DNA of 11,749 bases from NCBI GenBank assembly GCA_900540045.1, contig UQEF01000088.1:1-11749 (forward strand). The letters are read 5' to 3'. Origin of the DNA: an uncultured Eubacteriales bacterium. GTDB taxonomy: Bacteria > Bacillota > Clostridia > Christensenellales > Aristaeellaceae. Position numbers and translations under genes: made by a program. Positions 1 to 7,451 of this stretch are shown here, one piece after another. The notes beneath the pieces are model-generated. The model was given only the letters and a program-made list of their open reading frames with translations, was not told the DNA's origin and made no database searches. The first letter of the stretch is position 1. Every line of letters starts with the position of its first letter.

Positions 1-36
1 GGCTGGAGACGGCCCGGGAGAGTAGGTCGCTGCCGC
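1..36 (+). rRNA. rrf: 5S ribosomal RNA, 3' end (partial)
   Basis: This is the last third of a 5S rRNA whose 5' part lies outside the window. The stretch contains a short hairpin (GGCT, loop GGAGAC, GGCC) followed by the very conserved 3' segment GGGAGAGTAGGTCGCTGCC, which is typical of 5S rRNA in Clostridia. An intrinsic terminator follows within 10 bases, as expected at the end of an rrn operon. The exact 3' end is uncertain by a few bases because the pairing 5' strand is not visible. Confidence 0.9.
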
Positions 37-45
37 ATCCTTCTT

Positions 46-79
46 CCCCGCTTGTGTAACAAGCGGGGCTTTTTTGTTT
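46..79 (+). terminator. Intrinsic terminator of the rRNA operon
   Basis: A perfect 9-bp stem (CCCCGCTTG at 46-54 paired with CAAGCGGGG at 60-68) with the loop TGTAA is followed by CTTTTTTGTTT. It acts in the + direction, just downstream of the 5S rRNA. Read from the other strand the hairpin is followed by AAGAAGG, not a U-tract, so it is not an obvious terminator for the convergent gene ending at 90. Confidence 0.93.
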
Positions 80-89
80 GGGGGCACCT

Positions 90-2291
90 TTACTCCGCCG
101 CGCTCTCCAGCTGCATCATCCGCGCCATAGCGGCGTAGCGGGCGATGAAGCGATCCAGGTCGATAGCTCCCTCCGCATACTGGTTGAGCAGGCCGATCAT
201 CTCCCGTGAATCTGCCGCGAAGAAATTGAGCTGCGTCTCGGTACGGATGCGCAGATAAGGGGTCAGCGCCTTGTACTTTTCGATCATTTCGGCGGTTGTG
301 GCGTAGCGATGCTTCTCCAGATTCGCAAGGCCCAACCGCACGGCCTCCAGCCGGCTATTCAGCGCTATGGCTTCTTCGGGCCCTGCGTGCGCCAGCGCGT
401 CTTGGATGCCCGCTTCCTCTTCCAGCAAAAGCGCCTTATCCGGATGGTAGTGTTCCTGCTCGATGGGGGCCGCTTCGGCAGGGATGTATTGAATGCGCTC
501 GTACTGGGTCAGGTTTTGCGCGTAGGTTTCGAGATATGCAAGCGCCAATTCGCGGTTCGGCGAGGCTGGATTGATCACAAAAACCGTCACATTTGCCTCA
601 ATGACCGGCGCAGCGTCCATGGTGACGGTCAGGGGCAAAAAAGCGGTGGCGATTCCCAAATCATCCTCCGGCAACAGCATGGCGCCGGGTTGAGACAAAA
701 GGCAGGTTTGCGCGACTTGCTCCACATCGTACTCGGGAGGCAGGGGCGCCGTTTCCGCGGCGATGCGCTCCATGGCGGGTAGGGCTTCCTCGTATTTTGC
801 CAGCAGCGCCCGAAAGGCGGGCGTGTCGATTTCAACGCTGCCGTCATCTCCGGCAAACTCCGCGAGATACGTTTGCAAGACCAGCTGAAGCATTTCTTTT
901 TTGAATGATATAGGATCATCAGAACTGGTGAGAAAAAAGCGCCAGCCGTCCGAGAGCAGATCTTCCCGCTGGGAAAAGGCGATGCAGGCGTCCAGCAGCT
1001 CCTGTGCGGTGGTGGGCAAGAGACCAAGATTCGCTGTCTGCCAGGCCTCCGGATAGACTTCGTAGAGGACGGGCGCGCTGATATAGCCCATGGGAACGGC
1101 GGCCAGCCCACCGTCGGGGGCATGGAGCGCATTGGCGAGGAAAGGAGCGTAGGAAGCAACCGCTTCTGTCAGGATTTCGCTTTGAGACAGATCCAGCGCA
1201 TAGCCCTTGGCAACCACCGCGCGATACTGGGCGGACATCGCCTGGAACAGATAGACGTCCGCGGCATGAACGCCCGTTATCAGCTCGGCGGCATAATCGG
1301 TCCCCGGCGGATCGTTGCGAGAATGGATGGTCACCAGCGGATAGGCCTGCGCAAAGGCGGGATTGTCCTGCGTGGAAATGCTCTTGCCGCCGGCAAACGT
1401 CAGCACGGAGAGTTGCATGCCGTCCAGGTCGCCCACAACGGCCGCAATGCCGCCGTCCGCGCGCAGAGAGAGATACCGCTGGCCTGCAAGGCAGGCGAAG
1501 CCGCCCGGTGTGCCCGTGCTGATTCTTGCCACAGGGAGGGGATCGGCGTTCTGCCTACGGCAGAGATAAACGGTTCCGGCGGCCTCCAGGCATACCTGCT
1601 GGGCTTCGGGCACAAAGGCGATGGCTTCGGGCCGGAGGGACGCCGGCGCGGCAAACAAAGCGGCATCGCCGCTTGAGGCATCATAGCGGATGATTTCACA
1701 GCCGGGCGCCGCATCCCGGATGTCGTAGGACGCCATCATCACCGAACCGTCTCCGCAGGCGGCAATGGCCTGTATGTTCTGATGTTCAAGCGCTTCCCAC
1801 CGACCGTCGTCAAGGCACAGGGCGAGCAAATCCGTTTTCAGAGGGACGTCGCTTTCCACCAGCAGGTAGAGCCAGCCGCCCGAAACGGCACAGCCGCGCA
1901 ACGGCCGAAGCGCGCCTGCCGTGTCCAGCAAAGCCGGGGAATCCAGCGTGCGGACCTCGTCGGGAACGGCGTTGCCGGATTCGGGAAAGGTTAGCCGGGT
2001 CAGCGTGCGCCCGTTGAAGTTGAGCGCGTAAAGCTCGTCCGCATCGCCCGCGAGCTGGCCGTCGACGCCCTGCGCGACCCGCGTGGCGCAGCTGTCCCCA
2101 TCCCAGCGGTAAAGGCATTGCGCGACGGTGAAATACAGGGCTTCTCCTGCGCGCGCGAAACCGTCCGCGGCGGAGAGCAGGGCGGGAAGGTCCGCCTCCG
2201 CAACAGACGACGCAGCGGCAGGGAGCGCGCATAAAGCGGCGGTGAACACTGTTGTCAGGAGGAACAGCAACCCTTTTGTCATGCGTTTCAT
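90..2291 (-). CDS. Secreted propeller-like / solute-binding-protein-like protein
   Basis: 733 residues. Residues 1-27 form a Sec signal peptide (MKRMTK, a hydrophobic core, then an AAA|SS signal-peptidase-I-type site). The cysteine at 21 follows Ala-Ala-Leu and is not a good lipobox, so secretion without a lipid anchor is more likely. Residues about 35-300 contain repeated short strand patterns (ALYFTVAQCLYRWDG, DELYALNFNG, GWLYLLVES, GTVYLCRR), resembling a degenerate beta-propeller or WD40-like sensor region. From about 297 (VLTFAGG, then AFAQAYPLVTIHSR) to about 610 the pattern resembles an extracellular solute-binding protein of the SBP_bac_1 type. It includes AADVYLFQ and AVPMGY segments and a late strand (NVTVFVINPAS) followed by helices. 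The rest to 733 is helical. The start has a good RBS (AAAGAGGTGA, 2310-2301) upstream of ATG. It stands alone: no permease or ATPase gene is adjacent, so a role in binding or sensing an external ligand is inference. The two-domain reading comes from sequence pattern only. Confidence 0.75.
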   Translation of the reverse strand: MKRMTKGLLFLLTTVFTAALCALPAAASSVAEADLPALLSAADGFARAGEALYFTVAQCLYRWDGDSCATRVAQGVDGQLAGDADELYALNFNGRTLTRLTFPESGNAVPDEVRTLDSPALLDTAGALRPLRGCAVSGGWLYLLVESDVPLKTDLLALCLDDGRWEALEHQNIQAIAACGDGSVMMASYDIRDAAPGCEIIRYDASSGDAALFAAPASLRPEAIAFVPEAQQVCLEAAGTVYLCRRQNADPLPVARISTGTPGGFACLAGQRYLSLRADGGIAAVVGDLDGMQLSVLTFAGGKSISTQDNPAFAQAYPLVTIHSRNDPPGTDYAAELITGVHAADVYLFQAMSAQYRAVVAKGYALDLSQSEILTEAVASYAPFLANALHAPDGGLAAVPMGYISAPVLYEVYPEAWQTANLGLLPTTAQELLDACIAFSQREDLLSDGWRFFLTSSDDPISFKKEMLQLVLQTYLAEFAGDDGSVEIDTPAFRALLAKYEEALPAMERIAAETAPLPPEYDVEQVAQTCLLSQPGAMLLPEDDLGIATAFLPLTVTMDAAPVIEANVTVFVINPASPNRELALAYLETYAQNLTQYERIQYIPAEAAPIEQEHYHPDKALLLEEEAGIQDALAHAGPEEAIALNSRLEAVRLGLANLEKHRYATTAEMIEKYKALTPYLRIRTETQLNFFAADSREMIGLLNQYAEGAIDLDRFIARYAAMARMMQLESAAE

Positions 2292-2439
2292 GATTCGGTT
2301 TCACCTCTTTTTGCGTCCTGCGCCGCCGGGCGGCGGCTGTATGCGTGAAAGACTGCGTGATATGTCATGAGATACGACAAGCATGTCTTGCTTTCCTGTC
2401 TGGACGTTCAAAAGCGCGTCGGGGGCGGGTTGGTATGGC
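2292..2439 (-). promoter_or_regulatory. 5' leader region of the secreted-protein gene
   Basis: This region must hold the promoter of the - strand gene starting at 2291. I see the RBS (complement of 2301-2310) and, further up the leader, a GC-rich hairpin (GCCGCC at 2322-2327, loop GGGC, GGCGGC at 2332-2337). No -35/-10 pair with good spacing was convincing on the - strand, so the promoter itself is not located. Confidence 0.35.
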
Positions 2440-2468
2440 TTGCTCTGATGCCGGCGCTGTGTTATGAT
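2440..2468 (+). promoter_or_regulatory. Sigma-A-like promoter of the dehydrogenase gene
   Basis: TTGCTC (2440-2445), a 17-bp spacer and TATGAT (2463-2468) form a good housekeeping promoter. Transcription would start near 2475 and give a leader of about 28 bases. An in-frame ATG at 2464 lies inside the -10 box, so it cannot be the start codon of a transcript from this promoter. Confidence 0.7.
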
Positions 2469-2487
2469 AAAGCAAACGCAAATCGGC

Positions 2488-2494
2488 GAGGAGG
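2488..2494 (+). promoter_or_regulatory. RBS deciding the dehydrogenase start
   Basis: GAGGAGG lies 8 bases before ATG 2503 and only 2 bases before the in-frame ATG at 2497. The spacing favours 2503, which also puts the Rossmann strand MKIGFIG at the very N-terminus as is usual in this family. Confidence 0.8.
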
Positions 2495-2502
2495 CAATGG
2501 CA

Positions 2503-3360
2503 ATGAAGATCGGCTTTATCGGCATTGGCGTCATGGGCGAGAGCATGGCGCGTCACCTGATGGAGAAAGGTCACAGCCTGACGGTATACAACCGTACCAA
2601 GAGCAAGGCGGACCGCCTGCTGGCGGAGGGCGCGGTCTGGGCGGAGAGCGCGGGCGCGTGCGCGAAGGACCAGGACGCCGTGATTACCATCGTGGGATTT
2701 CCCAAGGACGTGGAGGAGGTCTACCTGGCGGCGGGCGGTATTCTGGACAGCGCCAGGCCCGGCGCGTACCTGATCGACATGACCACGACCAGTCCCGCGC
2801 TGTGGCAGCGCATCGCCGCTGAGGCGAAGCAGCGGGGCCTCAGGCCGCTGGACGCGCCGGTGAGCGGCGGCGACAGCGGCGCGCGCAACGCTACTTTGAG
2901 CATCATGGTAGGCGGCGATGAAGCGGACTTTGAGGCGTGCCGTCCACTGTTTGAAGCCATGGGGAAAAGCATCATGCTCACCGGCGGTCCGGGCTGCGGG
3001 CAGCATACCAAGATGGCTAACCAGATCGCCATTGCGGGATGTGTGGCAGGTGTGGCCGAGGCCATCCGCTACGGCGAGGCAGGCGGTCTGGATGTGTCCA
3101 ACATGCTGGACTGTATCTCGGCGGGCGCGGCCGGAAGCTGGCAGATGAGCAACAATGGGCCGAAAATGGTGAAGGAAGATTGGGCGCCCGGCTTTTACAT
3201 CAAGCATTTCATTAAGGATATGCGCATTGCCGTGGAGGAAGCGGACCAGCGCGGGGCGGAATTGCCCGTGCTCAAGCAGGTGCTGAACATCTACGAGCAC
3301 CTGCAGGAACAGGGGCAGGGCGACTTGGGAACCCAGGCCATTATCAAGGCCTACCGGTAA
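2503..3360 (+). CDS. Beta-hydroxyacid dehydrogenase (3-hydroxyisobutyrate dehydrogenase / tartronate semialdehyde reductase family)
   Basis: 285 residues, the normal length for this family of cytosolic NAD(P)-dependent oxidoreductases, which interconvert beta-hydroxyacids and semialdehydes. The N-terminal Rossmann fold shows GIGVMG at 7-12 (GxGxxG). NRT at 30-32 after the second strand often goes with NADP preference. The substrate-binding signature DAPVSGG is at 117-123. The family's catalytic lysine is K170 in GQHTKMANQ, and the C-terminal helical domain carries GSW (211-213) and FYIKHFIKDM (231-240). The start at 2503 is chosen from the RBS spacing. It has its own promoter upstream and a strong terminator downstream, so it is probably monocistronic. 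The exact substrate (3-hydroxyisobutyrate, tartronate semialdehyde, glyoxylate or succinic semialdehyde) cannot be told from sequence, and no pathway partner is adjacent. Confidence 0.92.
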   Translation: MKIGFIGIGVMGESMARHLMEKGHSLTVYNRTKSKADRLLAEGAVWAESAGACAKDQDAVITIVGFPKDVEEVYLAAGGILDSARPGAYLIDMTTTSPALWQRIAAEAKQRGLRPLDAPVSGGDSGARNATLSIMVGGDEADFEACRPLFEAMGKSIMLTGGPGCGQHTKMANQIAIAGCVAGVAEAIRYGEAGGLDVSNMLDCISAGAAGSWQMSNNGPKMVKEDWAPGFYIKHFIKDMRIAVEEADQRGAELPVLKQVLNIYEHLQEQGQGDLGTQAIIKAYR

Positions 3361-3371
3361 GAACACAGCGC

Positions 3372-3410
3372 AAAAGCGCGGCACCCGAACGTCCCGGGTG
3401 CCGCGCTTTT
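3372..3410. terminator. Bidirectional intrinsic terminator between convergent genes
   Basis: A 16-bp perfect stem (3372-3387 with 3395-3410, loop AACGTCC) has AAAA at its left foot and TTTT at its right foot, so each strand reads a hairpin ending in a U-tract. It lies between the dehydrogenase stop (3360) and the stop of the VirD4-like gene (3437, - strand) and probably ends both transcripts. Confidence 0.9.
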
Positions 3411-3436
3411 CAAATCAAACCAGGGGAGCGGACTGC

Positions 3437-4735
3437 TTAGAAATGCCCGACGGGTTCCGTCCCATAGGGGCGCAGCCGGAATAAAAAGGGAGGATAGTGC
3501 AGTGTGGCGATGATGCTTTCGCCCGTCTGCAGGGCGGTGAGGTCCTCGTCGCTGATGACATGCTCGTCCATCACCTGCTCCACCATGCCTCGCTGTACCG
3601 TAGACCGGTAGCTTTCTACCGCGCGGTGGCGTCCATAGAGGCTCTTGACATAGGAACGGCTTTCGCGGTCCCAAAGCCGGAAGGCCACGGTCGTGCCGAT
3701 CTGCCCGAGCATGGGACCTGCCGCTGCCTGATAGCGCGCCTTGATCGCGGCTACGCCGGTTTCGGCCATCAGGATGCGCAGGCCCCTGGCACGGCCCAGG
3801 GCGAGCGCATCCTCCAGATGGGGCAGACGGCCCAGCACACAGGGCCCGTCCAGAAGCAGCGTCACGGTTCCATCGCGTTCTACCCGGGACAGGGCCTCGG
3901 TCAGACACAGGTCCATCAGAGCGGCAAACACAGGCCGCGTCAGGGGGCCGCGTGCCGGGTCGTAGCAGACGAAGATCGTGCGGCCGCCGCGTGCGCGCAT
4001 CAGCTTGCGGATTCCCAGCGTGCCCCGGCTGCCGAAGCGCCCGGCGAGCAGTTCACGCGCTGCCTGCTGCAGATGCGCTACCACGCCCTGCGCGCGTTCC
4101 CCCTCGCCCAGATAGCTGGCAAAGGCGCGAAACTCCGGCGCGGCATCAAGAATCTGGCACATGCTTTCCATGTCGAAACCATCGATCAGCTCGCGCAGGG
4201 CCTGGCAGGTACAGAGCTCGCTATCGCCCCGGCGCTTGAGATACACGGCCAGCGCCATGATCAGATCGCGCGCGGCGGTAGGATAAAAGGGATGGGCGGC
4301 GCTTTGGATGCGCTCCTCAAACAGCAGGCCGAACAGCGCGGAGGCATACTCGATCAGGCGGCTGTCATCGGTAAATTCCTCAAACAGATTCCAGCATTCC
4401 GGGCCGTCAGGCCCCGCGGCGCGCTTGTCGTCGGCAAACACGATGTCTCCCTTCTGGTACAGGGCGTTATAGTACTCGCCGGTGGGGTCCAGGATGACCA
4501 GCGCATCGTTTTCGGTCTGGTTGGCCCGCAGGCCGCGGGCCAGATGCAGCAGCATGTTTGTCTTGCCGGTGGCAGGACTGCCCAGAATCAGCATGTGCCG
4601 GTCGATCAGGCTGGCGCCTACGGGCAGGTAGACGCTTTTGCCCATGCCGTCCGCCCCGCCCAGCGCAAACAGCGCATCCGGTTCGCGGTAGGGAATGTCG
4701 CGGGCGATTTGCAAGCCTTTGAGTACTGTTGCCAT
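3437..4735 (-). CDS. Soluble VirD4/TrwB/TraG-like ATPase with altered Walker B
   Basis: 432 residues, last gene of a four-gene operon. It resembles the motor domain of type IV secretion coupling proteins. Walker A is GSPATGKT (52-59). VILDPTGEYY (90-99) matches the D-P-x-G-E motif of that family, followed by CWNLFEEF (114-121), like the W-x-x-x-E region of TrwB/TraD. LLLDGPCVLGRLPHLEDALALGRARGLRI (start 293) aligns with the Walker B and following helix of TrwB-type proteins, then GTTVAFRLWDRES (347-359) and the C-terminal DEDLTAL. Two oddities stand out: the Walker B Asp-Glu is Asp-Gly (D296-G297), and the usual Gln of the next motif is Glu (AET, 324-326). No N-terminal membrane helices are present, unlike classical VirD4. 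ATG 4735 is chosen because GGAGGT (4746-4741) sits 5 bases upstream; an upstream in-frame ATG at 4777 overlaps the preceding gene and lacks such support. The partner or substrate it would move is unknown. Confidence 0.85.
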   Translation of the reverse strand: MATVLKGLQIARDIPYREPDALFALGGADGMGKSVYLPVGASLIDRHMLILGSPATGKTNMLLHLARGLRANQTENDALVILDPTGEYYNALYQKGDIVFADDKRAAGPDGPECWNLFEEFTDDSRLIEYASALFGLLFEERIQSAAHPFYPTAARDLIMALAVYLKRRGDSELCTCQALRELIDGFDMESMCQILDAAPEFRAFASYLGEGERAQGVVAHLQQAARELLAGRFGSRGTLGIRKLMRARGGRTIFVCYDPARGPLTRPVFAALMDLCLTEALSRVERDGTVTLLLDGPCVLGRLPHLEDALALGRARGLRILMAETGVAAIKARYQAAAGPMLGQIGTTVAFRLWDRESRSYVKSLYGRHRAVESYRSTVQRGMVEQVMDEHVISDEDLTALQTGESIIATLHYPPFLFRLRPYGTEPVGHF

Positions 4736-4754
4736 AACACACCTCCGGGGCGGA

Positions 4755-6803
4755 TCAGGCCCGCCCGTCCGCATCATTGTTTTCGGTTTTTATGTCTTTG
4801 AGGAGCTGCGCCATCATGCCGGGCCGGGACGTGCCTTTTGTCCCTGTCAGCTGGGAGAGCGACCGCACCACATACGGCGCGGGTGCTTCGGCAGATTTGG
4901 CGGGGGAGGGCGGCAAAGCGTCCGCCGAGGCCTGCTCCACCGCGGTAAACATGTCAATCTGCTCAAAGCGCGGCATAGGGGAAGAGGACGCCTTGACGGC
5001 CTTTTTGACCTTGACGCGGCGCAGGGCCTTGGCCGGTCTGGCAATGGGCGCGTCTGCCGGGCCGGAGGGCGCGCTCTCGGTCGGAGCGGCCTCTTCCGCC
5101 TCTTCGCAGGGGGTGGGAACCGGGTCCGCCGGCGCTTCCGGTTTGGGTTCGGCCGGCTCGGTGGCGGCTTCCTCCGGTTCGGGCGCAAGCTCTTCTTCAG
5201 GCGTTTCGATCTGCAGGTCCGCAAGGTCGAAGGTGCGGACGGAGCCTCGCATGGCATAGCCGCTTTCGATGCACAGTTCGCGCAGCGCGTCGGGCGCGAA
5301 GAGCACGCGCTCCTGCTTGTCGTCGTCGGGCACGCCCTCATGGTGACGCCACATGCGGCGCAGGTAGTCGATGTCCGCGTCATAGCCGCTGAGCTGGGCG
5401 CCGGCGAGAGAAACGGCGGCGCGCTGTTCCTCGCGTTCCATGGCGTTTACCTGCCGGGTGAGCAGATCACTGGCGCGTTCATAGGCAGGGGTGCCCACCT
5501 GAAGCTGCGAAAGGGCGCTTTCACGGCGGTAGAGCGCATCCACCAGCCGCCCCTTCCATTCCTGCCAGCGGGCCATGGCGCGCATGCGCCGGTATTCCTC
5601 CACGCCGACGGCATCGTTTTCACAGGTCAGGGATGCGGGCTCCAGCACCAGACGGCGCTGGCGCAGCAGCTCACGGCTATCCGGCAGGCAGACCAGCTTG
5701 TTAAGCATGCCCAGAGGATTCATGCCGCTACCATAGGCGGGGTTGTTCAGCACATCGGCAACCAGCGGACGCAGCTCGCGGTCACGCACGGCAGCGATGC
5801 GAACCACGGTGGGATACCGGCCGCCGCGGGTGGCAGGATCATAGGCGGGCGCGATCTGGAAGCCTTCGCACAGGGCACGCACATCCAACGTCATGCGCTG
5901 CCGGTCGATATACTCGCACGCATCCTGGTAGGGCAGCCACAGGTCACCCGGCGCGCCGTCCTCGTCGTAGGACAGCTGCAACAGGCGCGCCGTGGTGCGT
6001 GTGACGGGCGACTCCTCGAAGGTATCGCAGGCGTAGCGCCAGGGTTCGTACTGCCGCACGCTCTCGGCGCGCTTGGCGCTCAGGGTATAGAGGCCCTTGG
6101 CCCCGGACGCGCCGCCGTCCAGCCCGCGCAGGATACACAGATCCTGCATCACGCGTCCCAGCTCCTTTTGGCGCACGCACACGGCATTTAGCCCGTTGAG
6201 CCGCAGGTAATCCTCCTCAAAGCGCACAGGGTCGTATTTTTCGCCCATTTCCAGGCGGGTTTTCAGGTAGGTCATATAGTGCGCGCAGCGGGCCGTAATG
6301 CGCAGCTCCCGCTCCGCGCCCTCCAGAATCCCGCCGCCGCGGGGAAACACGCTTTCCGGCACGGCCACGGCCTGGTGGCCGCCGCCGATCAGGTGGATGA
6401 CCAGACGCTCGCCCAAAAAGGGTTGATATTGCGGAAACAGCGTGGCCCATGCCCTGTCCACCGTCACCGCGCCGCCGCCCCGGAAGCGGCCCTCCGAATC
6501 AAAGTTGCGAAGAGCGTTTTCCCCGGTGTACAGATCGGGGATCTCGGCACAGAGCAGGCGGTGGTATTCGTCGGGATCGGTGGAAAAGCCCGCCGGCGAT
6601 ACTTTGGCCAGGTTGCGTTCCCGGCGGCCCACGTAGCTCATATTCTGGACCAGCTCGATGGGAAAGATGGGTAAAAAGAAGCGAAACCGGTCGGGCACGG
6701 ATTCGTCCGACTGGGCGAACATGCGCTTGGCGGCGGCCCACAGCGCGCCCTCCTCCAAACCGGCGTAGCTGATGATTCCCGTTTGTCGCGTGGTGAGGCG
6801 CAT
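4755..6803 (-). CDS. Unknown 682-residue protein with Pro/Glu-rich linker
   Basis: I do not recognise a family. Residues 1-530 look folded, soluble and mixed alpha/beta: no signal peptide or membrane helix, a charged helical stretch at about 400-465, and aromatic-rich segments such as FRFFLPIFPIELVQNMSYVGRRE (start 40). Residues about 533-590 are a low-complexity linker rich in Pro, Glu and Ala. A basic patch follows (LRRVKVKKAVKA, 594-605), then RFEQIDMFTAVEQA (612-625) and a C-terminal tail with YVVRSLSQL and MMAQLLKDI (to about 672) that could be short docking peptides. The RBS AAAGGAGGT (6818-6810) is strong and 6 bases from ATG 6803. The gene lies 27 bases after the Syd-like gene and 19 bases before the VirD4-like gene, so co-expression is nearly certain. 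A scaffold or adaptor role beside the ATPase is a guess from layout only. Confidence 0.8.
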   Translation of the reverse strand: MRLTTRQTGIISYAGLEEGALWAAAKRMFAQSDESVPDRFRFFLPIFPIELVQNMSYVGRRERNLAKVSPAGFSTDPDEYHRLLCAEIPDLYTGENALRNFDSEGRFRGGGAVTVDRAWATLFPQYQPFLGERLVIHLIGGGHQAVAVPESVFPRGGGILEGAERELRITARCAHYMTYLKTRLEMGEKYDPVRFEEDYLRLNGLNAVCVRQKELGRVMQDLCILRGLDGGASGAKGLYTLSAKRAESVRQYEPWRYACDTFEESPVTRTTARLLQLSYDEDGAPGDLWLPYQDACEYIDRQRMTLDVRALCEGFQIAPAYDPATRGGRYPTVVRIAAVRDRELRPLVADVLNNPAYGSGMNPLGMLNKLVCLPDSRELLRQRRLVLEPASLTCENDAVGVEEYRRMRAMARWQEWKGRLVDALYRRESALSQLQVGTPAYERASDLLTRQVNAMEREEQRAAVSLAGAQLSGYDADIDYLRRMWRHHEGVPDDDKQERVLFAPDALRELCIESGYAMRGSVRTFDLADLQIETPEEELAPEPEEAATEPAEPKPEAPADPVPTPCEEAEEAAPTESAPSGPADAPIARPAKALRRVKVKKAVKASSSPMPRFEQIDMFTAVEQASADALPPSPAKSAEAPAPYVVRSLSQLTGTKGTSRPGMMAQLLKDIKTENNDADGRA

Positions 6804-6830
6804 GGCCGCACCTCCTTTCCGGCGAAAGCG

Positions 6831-7418
6831 TCAGATATCGTAGACGAATTGCAGCTTGGGAAGCAGCCGGTCCACCCCCAGCTTGAGGTATAGCGGCGAG
6901 GGGTCGCCCGCCGCATGCTGGATGAAGGCCTGCCCATCCTCGGCGCGGAGCATGAGCAAAAGCGGCTCCGCGCCGTCGCAGGTGGCGGCCATGCAGTAGG
7001 CCAGCGGCAGGGCGGGGTGTTCCCTGCGGTAAAACCCCGCCTCCTCAAAGGCGCGCGAGGGGGGTGCGGATTCCGTGTTCTTGCAGGTTTCAAAGGTGCG
7101 GTTATACAAAAAGCTCAGCGGGCTGTTCATATGTGCTACCGGGAGATGAAAGTGGATCTCCAGAAACTGGCACATGGACAGATATTCCACAATGCTGTGG
7201 TGAAACTGCTCCGCCAGCGGGCCCAGCGGCACGTTGCCGTCCTGCCAGGGGATAGGCTGCCAGAAAGCGTAGCCGGGCCGTTGGCAGCCGGGCAACAGCA
7301 GCTTTTCGTCCAGCGGAGTACGAAGAAACGTAAGGGGCCGGCGGCCCGTCTCCTTGATGGCCGTCTGCTGAAAGCGGATCAGATAATCCCGCATGATAGG
7401 CGCAAGCGCCGTCTGCAT
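6831..7418 (-). CDS. Syd-like protein (SUKH superfamily)
   Basis: 195 residues; Escherichia coli Syd, a SecY-binding cytosolic protein, is about 181. The best match by eye is the Syd hallmark AFWQPIPW (51-58; YWQPQPF in E. coli as I recall it), followed by a helix (PLAEQFHHSIVEYLSMCQF) and HFHLPVAHMNSPLSFLYNRTFE in place of the Syd central sheet. The C-terminal half (LPLAYCMAATCDGAEPLLLMLRAEDG, then DRLLPKL) follows the same order as Syd. Syd belongs to the SUKH superfamily, many members of which are immunity proteins for bacterial toxins. The start is ATG 7418 with AAAGGGAG 10 bases upstream. It sits 33 bases after the first operon gene. A protein-binding or immunity-like role is inferred from the superfamily; direct action on SecY is unproven here. 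Confidence 0.7.
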   Translation of the reverse strand: MQTALAPIMRDYLIRFQQTAIKETGRRPLTFLRTPLDEKLLLPGCQRPGYAFWQPIPWQDGNVPLGPLAEQFHHSIVEYLSMCQFLEIHFHLPVAHMNSPLSFLYNRTFETCKNTESAPPSRAFEEAGFYRREHPALPLAYCMAATCDGAEPLLLMLRAEDGQAFIQHAAGDPSPLYLKLGVDRLLPKLQFVYDI

Positions 7419-7451
7419 GGTGGTTCAACTCCCTTTGGTATGGTGGAGGCG

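Noticed and set aside
2322..2337. GC-rich hairpin in the leader of the secreted-protein gene as a riboswitch or attenuator
   Set aside because: It is a short isolated 6-bp stem without a U-tract, conserved core or alternative pairing, easily found by chance in GC-rich DNA.
2365..3384. A - strand open frame (339 codons) opposite the dehydrogenase gene
   Set aside because: Antisense to a clear family member and it would read through the bidirectional terminator region and the + strand promoter.
3497..4801. A + strand open frame (434 codons) opposite the VirD4-like gene
   Set aside because: Shadow of the Walker-motif protein; its translation is Gln/His/Ala-rich without a domain pattern.
4695..6191. 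A long + strand open frame (498 codons) opposite the 682-residue gene
   Set aside because: It is a GC-rich antisense shadow: its His/Arg/Gly-rich translation has no recognisable domain and no RBS, while the - strand genes there have strong RBS, tight operon spacing and, in the ATPase, known motifs.
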